Source: Tetmemena sp. SeJ-2015
Taxonomy: Eukaryota > Ciliophora > Spirotrichea > Sporadotrichida > Oxytrichidae
Length of the DNA stretch: 64,000 nucleotides
Direction of reading: 5' to 3'
NCBI GenBank assembly: GCA_027382625.1
Contig: JAJKFJ010021259.1
Location: forward strand, 86,116-150,115
Positions 21,932 to 33,743 of the stretch are shown here, one piece after another. Both the position numbers and the translations under genes were made by a program. Within the stretch, counting starts at the first letter, position 1. The number at the start of each line of letters is the position of its first letter. A model generated the notes under the pieces. That model was not told the DNA's origin and did no database searches. It saw only the letters and a list, made by a program, of their open reading frames with translations.

Positions 21932-24900
21932 TCTATGGTATTCTCTGTGGTAAAATCAGCCATCTTTAATTCTTCAAATTTTGTGTTTCATTAAATAAAT
22001 CTTAGCTCTCTCAATAATAGAAATGACAAGAGCTTAAACATCACTTGCTTCGAATGCTTGCTATTAATTCATTAGAAGTATTATCCATGTGTTTATACGA
22101 TTTTATTAATGTACGAAGCCGGATCCTACTTTGAAAGTGGTAAACTCTTTCTGTTATACAAGCTTCAGCACCAAGTGCTGTGCAGCCTCTGATCTCAGTA
22201 GCATTTGTCTAATTACTAACTGTCTCTAAGGCCCCAGCGTATGAAATGATATCTTATAAAAGAGATATTTTAATAGTCAAGAAATAATTTATAAGTGAAT
22301 ATACCTACATTAAAATTTAAGGAGATAATTTCATGATAAATCTTTTACTTTGTAAATCGCTTTAACTAGTAAATAAAGTTTTTAATGAATAATGATAATC
22401 CTAGTTTTTAAGAAATACTTGCCTCATCTACAGATTCTCCCCTGCTTTAGCAAACATTCCCAAGTTTGAGTTACAGCTTGGATTGGAGTGATGTGCTCGC
22501 CTTCCAGCCTTTATTTTTGTGCCAGTCTTAAGTAGCCTCCCCTTGTGGAACATAAATGAGTATATCAGTCCCACCCCCTGTCGTCAATTAAACGTGATAT
22601 AATTCTAGCTTCATGAGTGGGAATGCGTCAGCCGTTAATTTTGCACCTAATGAGTACTGCTATTATCAGACAGCGTTAATTCAGCCTCGCTCATAAGATC
22701 AGATATAATAGAGCTAGACGAATCTTAAAATCAAAACCTTAGTTTTACTTTTTGCTATCTAGATCCATATTAATCATAAGAAGAGGTAGAATTTAGAGTG
22801 AAATATTTTCATATGATGACCTATAACCACCCTCGGATGTGGGTTTAACATTTGAAGTTAGATTTTTCGAGAAGGCGAAGAGCACAATTCCAACTTCGCA
22901 AAATTCAACCTCATCACAAATTTCAAATTAGCTTTCGACAGCTGGAATTATAGCAGCGAGTACTATCTAGATATTTGCATATCTTTAGGAGGGTACCGAT
23001 GGGAAACCCAGTGACATCAAAGTTTTTAACTTGACTAAAAATAGAACGCTATTTAATATAGACCAAAACTCGGCGATTTAATTCGTAAACTTTGCACTTT
23101 TATTTTGAACTCTTCGTTAACATTTTTTAAAGATTTGGTTTAGCTATAGACTATGGTTTTAGCTAAAAATAGAACATGAAAGACCTGCCTCTAATTGGCT
23201 ATGAGATCAGTATGTTTTGGTAGTTCAAAGGTTCCGATGATGGTGGCGATTCCTCAGGAGATTTAAGTGAAGATCCCTCTATTCTTCAAATTAATTAAAA
23301 GGTGAGTGGTAATATCCGATTTAGGTTTATTATCGCTGTTATTGCTACTCTGGTCGGGTTCGTTGTAATAGCAGGTATAGTAGTTTTAGTTATCTACTAT
23401 ATCAGAGAGTACAAAAAGAGAAAGCTTCTTAGTAAGAAAGAAACTATTAAGGGCCAGCCTATTTAACTATCATAGTAGGATGATGAATCACAACTGCAAA
23501 CAATAATTTATTTTCTCTTTCATCATGCTATATATTGTTTATCTGCAAGACTATTTCACAAAGCATCAATAACTATCTGAGAGAAAGAGAAGTGAGACTA
23601 AACTGGCTTTGAGAACGAGCAATCACCATCCTTAAAGGAGATACTCAAATGGGAGTTTGAAATTTATTGCATTTAATTTTATGAGTATCACCTCGCTTGC
23701 AGGTAGAGGCAGTTGAAAATCATGATTTCAGGGCTGATGCTGACTCTTAGAGTCCACTGCAGATCTTTTACTCAAAGAGCAGCACCTCCGCTCTCCATAA
23801 CTTAAAGATGCCACACAATATCTAGTCTGGGTAGTACATTCAGGATCCAAACTTCTTGGGCGAGGCTTATATGGATGGAAGGATAAACTCTCCTCCCTTC
23901 AGAGGAAGTGTAAAGAGTCAAAGAGATAGTAGCATGCTTAAAAATAAATACACATATAATATTTATTTAATGACTAGCTTATTGGACGAGATCAGCTTAA
24001 TTCAACCAATGAAAACCTTTAATACTCTTAAGTGGGTTTGATTCAGGCTAGCTTGAATAATTGCATTTTGCATTTGAATGAGGATTTATAATATATTTTG
24101 GTTTGAAAAAAGATGGAAAGATGGCAGCTGCTCACAGGGTGGAGAAAAGCAATTTTCTAGATCCTGAAGCTCCTTATAGAGTAAGAAGCGACTTCTTATT
24201 CCAAGGCAAGACTAAGACTCTTGGCCTAATGCCAGACACTATTGCCAAATAAAATAGGCAGATGCAATTGATGTAAGGCATTAGTTAAGGTACGTTAAGC
24301 CAGCAAATTATATATATATATATTAATAAATGTGTGTAAGCTAAAATATTAAATACATTTCAGTTAATGTTAAAATAAATATATAAAGACTAAGAATTGC
24401 TGAAATAATTATAGGAGATATAGTTTAATTCCCATTCTTACTTTTTTAAATAAAAAATATTCTCTAATTTTAATTTGAGAATAAAATTTTTAGAATCATA
24501 ATAATTTTTGAATATTTTGATTTAAATGAGGCAAAAGGATTGGGGTATCACCTATAATAAATTAAATATCAAAATATATTAACTGAGAAATAAAATTATC
24601 ATTTAAATTTTTATACAAACTAACTCAAGAAATGGATGATATGCTTAATATATTTATTAATATTAATAATTTATGTTTATTTTTTAATTTATAATTAATT
24701 TGCAGCATGAATAAAGCCAAGCAGTAGAGTCTTTCGACAGAAGGGAATCCAAATAAAATTTTGAGATCGACAATATCTCCTCCTACTTTCTATTTTGTTC
24801 CTTATTATGTGCTATTATTTCTAGAGGACTTGATTTCCATCCAGAAGAAGAAATCCAAAGCCCCTGCAAGAGCCAGATTGCAGTCGGACGCCTCCCTTGT

Positions 24901-26396
24901 GAGCATGAACACGGGCAGTAGAGCAACAAGAAGAAAGACTATTACTAATCGAACTCTCGCCTACTCTCCAAAGCACGAAGAAGATTCAAATGAAACCATT
25001 TTTAATTAATGTTTAAGGATTTAAAGATGAGAAGTATAGAGGAGTGAATATTAACGTGGCACTGGAGGAACTGATGGCTGAAGATGATGATGATCATTAA
25101 GTGCTATCTCCAGGCAAACAAACATATATGCTTTCTTTCTGTTCTTTGAATTGCAATGACGTAACTATTTAGGATCAAGAGCAGGCACTAACAAATTAGA
25201 CTGTGAGTAGCATTACTAAAAAGAGCCAAGGCAGGAGTGCTCTCGACTCTGAGCCCTCTTCTGCAGAATAGAAAAATTTTCCTTCATTTCAAAAATCAAG
25301 CAAACAGGAGACTCAACCCACTCACAGGAGTTCAAATGCAAACAACCATCAATTAATTATATGTTTTAATTAAACGAAGTAGTAAATATTGCAGATTAGC
25401 AAGAAACAGACAAACCCATAACGTATGCTGAGTTAGCCTCTGAGCTTAAAAAAAATACTTTTTCTCTCTCTATTTTAGCTAGGACTTAACAACAAGTACT
25501 AGATAATACCTAGGTCAATTCAATTTACACTTTATATAATATTGAGACGAAGTATCGAGTTAAATGAATATCCCCTTCAAAGAAGAAGGAGTTTCTTATG
25601 AATTTCAACAGCAGCTAAAAGATCCAAGAGGCCTAGGAGGATCTAGAAGATGATCTTACTACTAAAAAGCAACCAATATCCCTCATAGTTTATATGCTTT
25701 CTTGTTAACCAATGAACACACACCTCCCTCAGATATATCAAAGGAGGATCATCAATCCAATGGAGCAAAGTGAAATCAACGCTGACCTAGAACAAATAGA
25801 TGCATTCTAAACTAAGAAAGCGCCTAAATTAAAAGATCCAGATCAGAGTAGGAAAAATACTCAACGCAAAAAACTCTCCTAAGAACCGTCCATCATAGTC
25901 TCTCCTCAGGATTAAGATGAAGTCAATGACACATACAGAAACTAGACTCGCCCATAAAATAGATTGAATCCCCAAACTCTTGAAATCGCTCATCAAGCAA
26001 TCTCTCATCCCTAGATATTATAATTTTGCCATGAGTATCAATTATAATTTGAGATTGCCAAGTTTGATATGAATTCTTCATCAGTTGACAAAGATTAATT
26101 CAAAATTAAGATAATGCACGAGGAGCCAGAGGAGGCTAAAATTAATTCTCCAAAAGGATCATCTCTAGTGCACTCGATATAAATAGAAGAGGAAATGGCC
26201 TTGAGTTAATAGGATTAAGATTAGAGAATTATTGTTACTATAACTTTATTTAGACTTTGTAAATTTAATAAGAATGGCAGTTACTAAAAATCTGTTCTAT
26301 TAAACAAAGAAAATACAAGGGAATATTACAGAATTAGACTTAAAGGACAGATATGAAGCTGCTGACTCTTAAGAGGGTATATAAGAAAACGATTGA
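21932..26396 (+). CDS. Cys-rich type I membrane protein (family copy 2), long cytoplasmic tail
   Basis: Family pattern recurs: NITCFECL...YYPC, NSFCYTSFSTKCCAAS, NFAPNEYCYYQTALIQP, and FDSWNYSSEYYLDICIS in the ectodomain. A clear transmembrane helix follows (FIIAVIATLVGFVVIAGIVV) with a basic stop-transfer YKKRK. The cytoplasmic tail is long, with Ser- and Asp/Glu-rich low-complexity blocks (ALEELMAEDDDDHQ, ITKKSQGRSALDSE). The start is uncertain: no strong signal peptide is seen in frame and the first exon may lie elsewhere. The end is taken as TGA 26394-26396 after TELDLKDRYEAADSQEG. A short IES-like insert is at 22590-22600. Many further frame changes indicate introns or IESs not individually resolved. 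Confidence 0.55.
22590..22600. other. Very short IES-like insert, pointer AATT (11 bp)
   Basis: Direct repeats AATT at 22586-22589 and 22601-22604, 15 bp apart. Deleting one unit removes an in-frame TGA and gives PPVVNSSFMSGNASAV. Confidence 0.5.
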
Positions 26397-26512
26397 TTTT
26401 AATTTAATTTCTCCTAAAATTTTCAAGATTATTCTCGATCAAATAAATAGGAAGTAAGAACTTGCACTTTACAATAAGAATCCAATTTGCTCATGATTAT
26501 AGTTAAAAATAG

Positions 26513-27589
26513 TCATTTACTGTCGACTAAATTGAGTTGACTTTGGTCGTTGAGAGTGCCCTCTCTATCCGTCTTTGGATTACTAGAGAGTGTGCCAGGC
26601 TCTATCTTTTCAATAGCCTCTATAAAGTGGCCCTTAACTTCGAGGACGATGGGATCCATATTTGATTTGAGGGTCCAAGAGATGGCGAAGATAATCACTA
26701 ACAAGAATAGAATAGTCAGCACTATTATGCTACCAGATATTTTAACTTCTATTTTAGAAAATATACTTCTTATTATGATAAGATACGATGAGGATCAACC
26801 AAGTGAATGAAAGTTTAGCCTCAGCCCAATAAGTAAATCGAATGTGTGCATTAATACAAATATAGTGTATATTGATAGGTAGCATTGTCTGCTGTGGCAA
26901 CTGATATCAGATAGACATTCGAGACTTGTCCTTTCTGGTAGTAATTAAATTCATAGGTCTATCCTTCCGCGCATGCAACTTCCCCTCCAGCTGTTTTTAT
27001 TGAGCCTCCAAAGTTCAAATATACTCTACTCATTACTTTAATAGCAATTATTATATCTTCTAAGCTTAGCACTTGGCGTTGGTGAGTGAGTCTATTTTTA
27101 CTTTGAGGATCACATCGATCTCATACTCGTTAGGAGGAGCAATGACCCAGTAGCAGTATTCATTAACTTGGAAGCTAGTCACTGGAGTGAACATAGTCTA
27201 CTTCGCATCCATCACGGTTTGGAGGTAAGAATCAGTGGCCATGCAACTGGAGGAGTCGTAGGGACAGAACATGTAACGCATCGAACTTGTTTAAGCTTAT
27301 AAAATTAATAATTTTTAGCTTGATCGCTGCAGAGGATGTCAGTCTTTGAGACCGTGGTATTGGCATAGCAGTCAGCACCAGAGCAACAGGTTGCTGCACC
27401 TACCCCTGAGTAGCAGACTTTCTTGCCCACAGCATTTAAACAATTGTAGCAATAAGTCTGTCCCCATACTTAATTCAAACTCCCAAAAGCTGCTACTACC
27501 AAGATGAGAAGGAACCCTTTGTTGAAAGCTATTAAGTTCTGCCTTTCTTTTTTGGACTCAGGAAACTTTCCTTGATGTTATTTTTTCAT
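26513..27589 (-). CDS. Cys-rich type I membrane protein (family copy 3), short tail
   Basis: Start ATG 27589, hydrophobic signal segment FLLILVVAAFGSLNQVWG, then YCYNCLNAVGKKVC and ATCCSGADCYANTT, matching the first Cys block of the two plus-strand genes. Further ectodomain: FCPYDSSSCMATDSYLQ, FQVNEYCYWVIAPPNEYEI, and GGEVACAEGQTYEFNYYQ. Transmembrane helix SIIVLTILFLLVIIFAISW is followed by a short cytoplasmic tail (about 60 residues) ending LNLVDSK and TGA 26513-26515. Introns or IESs lie near 27290-27310, 27010-27060 and 26790-26850. It converges on copy 2 and is the most compact family member. Confidence 0.7.
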
Positions 27590-27857
27590 TTTGAATAAAT
27601 TATTCATCTAAGTTCTCAATTAGCTTTTCTAATTTTAGTTTGCTTTGTAGAATTCTATTCAGATTTAAGATAATAGAAATAGTTTAATACATCATCTATA
27701 TGCTTTTCCGCTTTCTCGCAACGGACAACGAAAATAAGTTAAACTGTAAAATCTTTGTGCGAATGAATACAAGTGTAAAATGTGCAAGTGGAAATCTGTT
27801 CATAACAGATAATCATAGACCTATAATTATAAAAATTTCTCTCCCTCTTTAAACGAA

Positions 27858-30708
27858 TCATACAGTGAGTTAATCTATATAGGTCTTTATCTTGTCAGTG
27901 ATCTTGAAGTTCATTCTGCCCTCGCCATTTAGAGACATTGAAAATATCGTCCCGTCGTTGTTCACTATTGCAGTGCCTTGAGGGTTAACTATTTGCATGA
28001 AGTTCTGCATGTTCGATTGGAAAGACTCTAGCAAAGAAATTAAAGCGTATTATGATGAGGTCAATTTTTCTAGGCTGTTTATACTGCCTGTAGCCATTTT
28101 AACTTTCTCTATGTAAGCTATTCCTCTATGATATAAAAAAATAACTAATTTCCTCTGCTGTTGTTAGCGTGCATGTTTATTGATACTCTGTAGGTTTAGG
28201 CTTGTGTGTAGGAGTCCTTCGATGTTTATAGCCCTCCAAGCAGCAGTATAAAATAAATGTTACTCATCATATTTAGAAGTATCTCATGGCTGTTAGTAGG
28301 GAATTACATCGCAAGAGAGTTAAAGAACTAGTGAATGATGCTCAGGTTAGTTTGCACTTTGATTGAAGAGAACTAAGCACCTGCTGAGACCCTACTCAGG
28401 TCGAGCATCTCTATATCTGTTTGGAACATCTCTCCTCGTCCTTTCTTTGCCTTACCAAACATCACGTAAAGGAATCGATCAGCGATTATCAGACTAGAGG
28501 GGCATATCCTGCCCACTTTCAGCTCTGGGAAATCACTAGTCACTTTTAGTTAAGATCCCTTTTCATTGTTGGCAGTGATAACTTCTATAGTCTTCGTGAA
28601 TTTAAAAACAAGCTGAGATATATACACACACTATCATCCTTATTTCCTTTTGTATTCATCATAGCCTCCAATCACATAGACTTAGTTCTGTCTAACGCAG
28701 AAAGTGTAGCTCAACCGTGAAGACCTAAGTTTTCCAACAACACAAGTCTCTCCCTCCAGTTCCTCTAAATTATGCTCATCTCTAAAGCCAGTTACTCTCA
28801 GTCTTATTATCTCCCGTATTCTGAATTTCTTAGACCAGCCAATCTGGAAATATCTTGGCGACTCTGTCATAACTTTGATAAGAGCGAATTACTCTGGCTT
28901 GAAGTAATCCCCTTTGAGTAGTCTGTAAACGTTCTTTACCTAGAAGTTCTAGTCCAAGTTGATTAATAATAGTCAACTTTTGTAGATGCTGAGCATCCCA
29001 TTGTGGCACTAATCCATGTAGAATTCCTTGTAAGGCATCTGTGGAGTGGTAAGAAGATCAGTCATATTCTTCTTCAGCTCCTCATATTGCTCAGATTTAA
29101 TGAGACTAGTGTTGATAGTAGTCTGTGACTCATTTAAGGCTGAATTTTTGCCAAACTCCTTTTAGCAGTCATCTTTCTATTACTCAAGTGAACTTTAGAC
29201 AAGTAAGTTTTGCGAGGGTTGCTAGCTTGAATGTGATCTTAGATTAATTTGGCTGCTATTGATGACTATGTTGTTTGAACTCTGAGCCATGAATCCTCCA
29301 GCTATCATAGGCTGGTCTTTAACAGGGGCTGCAGGTTTTTTCTTGTTCTTAGGCTTGTATTTATTTCCTTTGCATGCTTTCAAAGGATTTATCAAAGAAT
29401 GGCTCTTCAATTAAAACTATATAAGAAATGCAGCTCTTAGTAAGTTGCTTCTTTCTGAAGCTTGAATGACTGTTCTAGCTGCTCTTTAGATTCAGGATTA
29501 TGCTTAAACGAAAAATGGATATTACAGTGTATTCTAATGCTATTCTTCTCGGTTATCCTCGCAATCTTGCCCTAGCTGGCACTATCTTAGAGCTCAGGGT
29601 TGTAGTCGCCTAGAGGATTTGAGTTCTTTAACAACTTTTAAGAACTATTGAGGAGATCTCCGACCGAGTTTGAAAGCTTTGGCAGGCTGTTATCCTCTCT
29701 TTCACTATCAGCATCTTCGCCCAGTCCTAGTCCATCAGCTGCTGAAGAACCAAGCTGCTCATTAAAGTTACTTTCGAGTGAGCCTGAGTTATTGGTAGTT
29801 GCTTAGCCTCGATCTCCTTGAAGAGGGTGATTTAGATGATCGGTATCAATTACCATGTCCTAAGTGGCATCGAATCTATCAAAGATCGATCCTCCACTTT
29901 CTCCAGCTCTCGATTTCTGGTTGCTGCTATTTATCAGTAGAGCCCTTGCATCTGACTCTATGTTCAATTCAAGCTCCTCTCCATCATATAGGAACAGCAA
30001 CTTCTTTAGTTTCTATAAATTGTCTTTCTTCAAGTAGGTGAAGCTCTTATCAATTAACTTTAGTGCACCCTTGTTATCATTCTTATTTAGCATATGCATC
30101 AGTGTCATTCTCAACTTCTGATTGCGCTTCTTGTAATTTTCAACTCCTGTCTCAAGTTCTTGCTAGAGTAGATTTCTAAGCTCTCTGATCTAAGTCTCTT
30201 TGCTTGACTTAATAGTCATGGATTCTTGAATGAGGATGCGCTGATTGAGAAAGTGCTCATCCTCTGCACCCTCCAAATCCAGGTATGAATCCTGCCAGCT
30301 GGGAAGAGGAGCCCACTCCATTCTATCTTCCAGCTTATAGCAAGACTTATTGTAAGCATTTAATAAAGCTGCAAAGCAGGGATGGTTGAAGATGCAGTCC
30401 ACGCAAAAGTCTCCAAAGCAGGACTTGCACTGCATCTTGGGAGAGAAGCTACTGTGTTGATGATGAAAGACCGGATCGAAGTTGATCTTCTGCGCTGATT
30501 GCTTTTGCTACTGCATTTGCGCCAGTCCGGCTTAGTTGCAGGCTAACTGGCACTGCTAGGTCTGAGTCGGGTTTAGGTGAGCGCCACTCTGTGAAAGTAC
30601 AGTTTGCTAAGTGAAGGCTCCAGAACTGGCACCCACTTGCTTGAGGGCGGAGGAGCTGGGTTGAATCTACTAGGAGTAAAGTTAAACGGGAGTCGTTTGG
30701 GAAAACAT
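27858..30708 (-). CDS. B-box / coiled-coil / kelch protein
   Basis: Start ATG 30708 (MFSQTTPVQLYSQQ), stop TGA 27858-27860. After a Gln/Ser-rich start comes a B-box-like finger, MQCKSCFGDFCVDCIFNH, then a coiled coil (ELRNLLQQELETGVENYKK, KLIDKSFTYLKKDNLQKLKK), a Ser/Asp-rich linker, and a Lys-rich joint. The C-terminal half has kelch blades: MLSIYKSQLLLINLDQNF, SYTFCVRQNQVYVIGGYDEY, ADRFLYVMFGKAKKGRGE with IEMLDLS, and IYFILLLGGLQTS. One IES (29402-29426) links the two halves in frame; an in-frame TGA at 28634-28636 is unexplained. The architecture resembles TRIM/kelch-type scaffolds or ubiquitin ligases but no RING finger is seen. It combines in one frame the two modules that lie as separate frames at 14860-17703. 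Confidence 0.8.
29402..29426. other. IES, pointer AATG (25 bp)
   Basis: Direct repeats AATG at 29398-29401 and 29427-29430. Removal gives EATYQELHSLINPLKACKG, joining the coiled-coil and kelch halves of the gene in frame. Confidence 0.7.
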
Positions 30709-31032
30709 GGTTTTGTCACTCCAATTCGGGAAGGTGGTGAGTTATGGGGAAGAATCTGAATCTTCTTTGCAAAAATATTATAATTACTCGCTCACTTGAT
30801 TATAAATACCTTCACCTAGTATTCACAAAAAGGAAATGCAATTTTAAATTACCTCTATATTAAGAATTAGATAGGGTCTTTTTTATATCTAATAGTTTTG
30901 GCAATATTCTTATCTTATAATTTTAATAAAACGCAATCACGAAACTCCCATATCTTTCTCAAGAGGATGATATGAAAGTTTGGAGAAGGTGAACAAGTCA
31001 AGATTTTAGAAATATTTGAAATAATTGCAACT

Positions 31033-33706
31033 ATGATGAATCAAGCATCGCAGTCTTAACTCTCTCACAGGAGTTTTTAGTCCACAGCTCCCATCCCTAT
31101 CCCACCACCCTTACCAGCTGGAAACCATCAAGCCCACTCCCGCTCTGGATCCCAGACCTAAAGCTTTAACCAAGGCATGAACAGCAGCCGCTAAGTGCTC
31201 TAATAAAGGATCAGCATCTAAGATGATGAGCAGCTTCGTTCTCATCTGCTCAAGGAAAGCCAATCTCAAGAACGTTTCAAATATATTCTAAAAATTGTCT
31301 TTTAATTATTGCAATTTCGCAATCGCAGCAGGGCTTTAGAGTAAATCGGTACTTCAAAACCACCTTAAGAACTAAGTCAATCAGATTAGCAGTATGAAGG
31401 AGCATGAAGCCTCTTCTTAGGATCACGCTGCCATACAAAATCTGAGAGAGGTGTATTTAAATTATAGAACATTATAAATGTAAGCGAGTAGGAGCAGCGA
31501 TGACAGAGGAGCTCTTTTGAAATACTTCGAAAACGAGAATGCTGAAGAACTAAATCGTGATAATTATGACAGCGAGCACGGTGAATCAATGGGCGAGGAA
31601 AGCACAGAGAAGAAAAGAATAATGATGGGTGAGTACCAAAACGAGGTGCTCAGATAGCAGGATCAGATCACTCATAAGATTCACAACCAAAAGATCTTAC
31701 TAACTACTTATAGAGATTTAGCATTTCTGATCTTCGAAGCTGGTAATATGAAGTTTATCTTTAAATCAAAATATTTTAAGAGTATTATTTTGAAGGGACA
31801 ACACAGTAAATAAATATCAAGTGAGGGAGCATCACTTGCGCAGTCTACTCAATTCATTAAGAACTAAATGGGCTAGCTCATCTCTGACGACGATGACGAG
31901 GAGGACGATGAAGAGGAAGAGGAGGACAGCAACCAAAGCCCTGAAATACAAAACTAAAGCAGTTTAAAAGGATAGACGCATATATAGCAGCAGGATAGAA
32001 CACAGCAAGAGTATTTGTATTAATTTGATGATGAGCTTGAGGAGATGCAGGACGAAGCTGAGATGGAGAGGGAGCAGGAGGAGTTCATGCAGAGGTACGA
32101 GCAAGACCAGCAGCAGTTCAAGCAGTTGATCAACCAGATCCAGCAGAACTACCAGAAGGTGGAGAAGATAGACATAAACCAAGTTCTGTAGGCGACCGAC
32201 TAACTTTAAACTTCCTCCAAAGATAATCAAGAGAACAAGAGCTAGAATAGAGGCAGCATTAGTCAGCAACAACAGCGGGTGCTTGAATGCAATTAGGACG
32301 GTCAAGGTAAGCTTTGCTAGTTTTAAAAGTGATACCTTACAGATGTGGAAGAGGATTATTATGAAGATAAGGGTGAGCAAGGCATCTTGTTGACTGCTTT
32401 ACCAAACTAAGAGATGAACGATAATACTTATAATGTCAACGAAGATGAAGATGAAGAGGAGGAGGAAGTCTATAATGACGATTAGGAAGGAGAGGGAGAA
32501 GAAGACTATCAGTAGTAGTAGGAGTATTACAACTAAAGTCGAACTGATAATGATGTAAATGTTGAGAATAGAATTCATAACGACTCTTCCAAAAATAAGC
32601 AAAGCGACAGATACCAATAGTAAATAAGAGAGGACACTCAAGGAAGCCTAATCAATTAGACTTAAAGATATCAATAAGAGCAAGAGAGTGTATAGAATGT
32701 TCAAAACTCAGCGCCTTAGCAAACTGACTACAGAACTCACAAGACTATGAGTCTACATAAGAGCCATCTCAACGAGCCTAGTGAACTTAATCATCATAAA
32801 TAGTTAAATATGTTGTCTTAAACTCAATCCTTATGATCATATAAAAGATCTTGACCTCGATAGTCAACTTGAGCACAAAACTCACTCTTCCCAATTATAT
32901 CCATATATATATTTGGTGTAGATATTCTTTAATTTGTAAGCACTGTAAACAACGCAGCTCATTCAGCAATAATAAATCACAGACCTCTAACCACAGCGAC
33001 AGTACAAACTTTTCTCTAGAATCCCCAAATGAGTCACCTTATAGAGAGAGACACCTCAATCATGCCTTCAAACTCTATGATCCAGCCAAATCAAGAGCTT
33101 ATGCTCAACTATCGTAAAATTATTTCCTGGAGTATTTAATGTGCTTAACTAGTATATCCTGATGCAAGAGTCCTCGAACCCTTCGATGACAAATAAACTG
33201 CAAGACTCAAACGAGAATAGCTACTACTAAGCAGATGCACTCCAAGCTAGTAACTTAGACTTTTCAGCTAACGCCATCCAACCTACCAGCATTTCCCAAC
33301 TCTAGCAGTAACTTCCTCAAAATCTCATCAACTTAAATCAGAAGGGATTTAACCAGAAGCCGCCTAAGACTGCCAACTCACAGGTAAGAAAGAAGTCTAA
33401 GCCACCTGGGCAGTAAAAGCTGAAGAAGCTCAATCAGTATCTGTAAATATGAATTATGATGATATAGATAATAAGTAAATAATTACTCTTTGATAGCAGC
33501 TGTAATTCCTTGAGGACTTGAAAGTAGGCAATCCAGCCACAATCTTAAAGAAAGACAAGGCTTACTATTAAGTTTACTCCAACAACATATTCCCAGGGAC
33601 TGCTACTGCTGCTGTTCAAATAAATACAAGCAATCAAGGTTTCTACAGTTAACCAACTCATTAAAGAGGATCAAATATAAGCAAAATTTTTATAAACTAC
33701 CTTTGA
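31033..33706 (+). CDS. Acidic, Gln-rich coiled-coil protein
   Basis: ATG 31033, TGA 33704-33706. N-terminal Ser/Pro-rich segment (STAPIPIPPPLPAGNHQAH), a short coil (SVLQNHLKNQVNQISSMKE), a region with KRIMMGEYQNEVLRQQDQ, a strongly acidic run (SDDDDEEDDEEEEEDS), a long Glu/Gln coil (ELEEMQDEAEMEREQEEF then QFKQLINQIQQNYQKVEK), a second acidic run and a basic C terminus (KKSKPPGQQKLKKLNQY). Introns GT-AG near 31270-31325, 31430-31465 and a 36-bp one near 32305-32340. IESs at 33112-33146 and 33447-33499 restore the last two joins. No domain is recognised; likely a structural or scaffold protein. Confidence 0.65.
33112..33146. other. IES, pointer AACTA (35 bp)
   Basis: Direct repeats AACTA at 33107-33111 and 33147-33151. 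Removal gives QELMLNQYILMQESSNPS in frame. Confidence 0.8.
33447..33499. other. IES, pointer CTGTAA (53 bp)
   Basis: Direct repeats CTGTAA at 33441-33446 and 33500-33505. Removal eliminates a TGA and gives KKLNQYLQFLEDLKVG. Confidence 0.85.
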
Positions 33707-33743
33707 TTATAATTTTAATAAAGATTAAGTTTGTTAAGAGAAT

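Noticed and set aside
31964..32641. Two minus-strand ORFs rich in Leu/Ile/Val that look like membrane proteins
   Set aside because: They are the reverse complement of the acidic Glu/Asp/Gln-rich coding repeats of the plus-strand gene, which yields Leu/Ile/Val codons.
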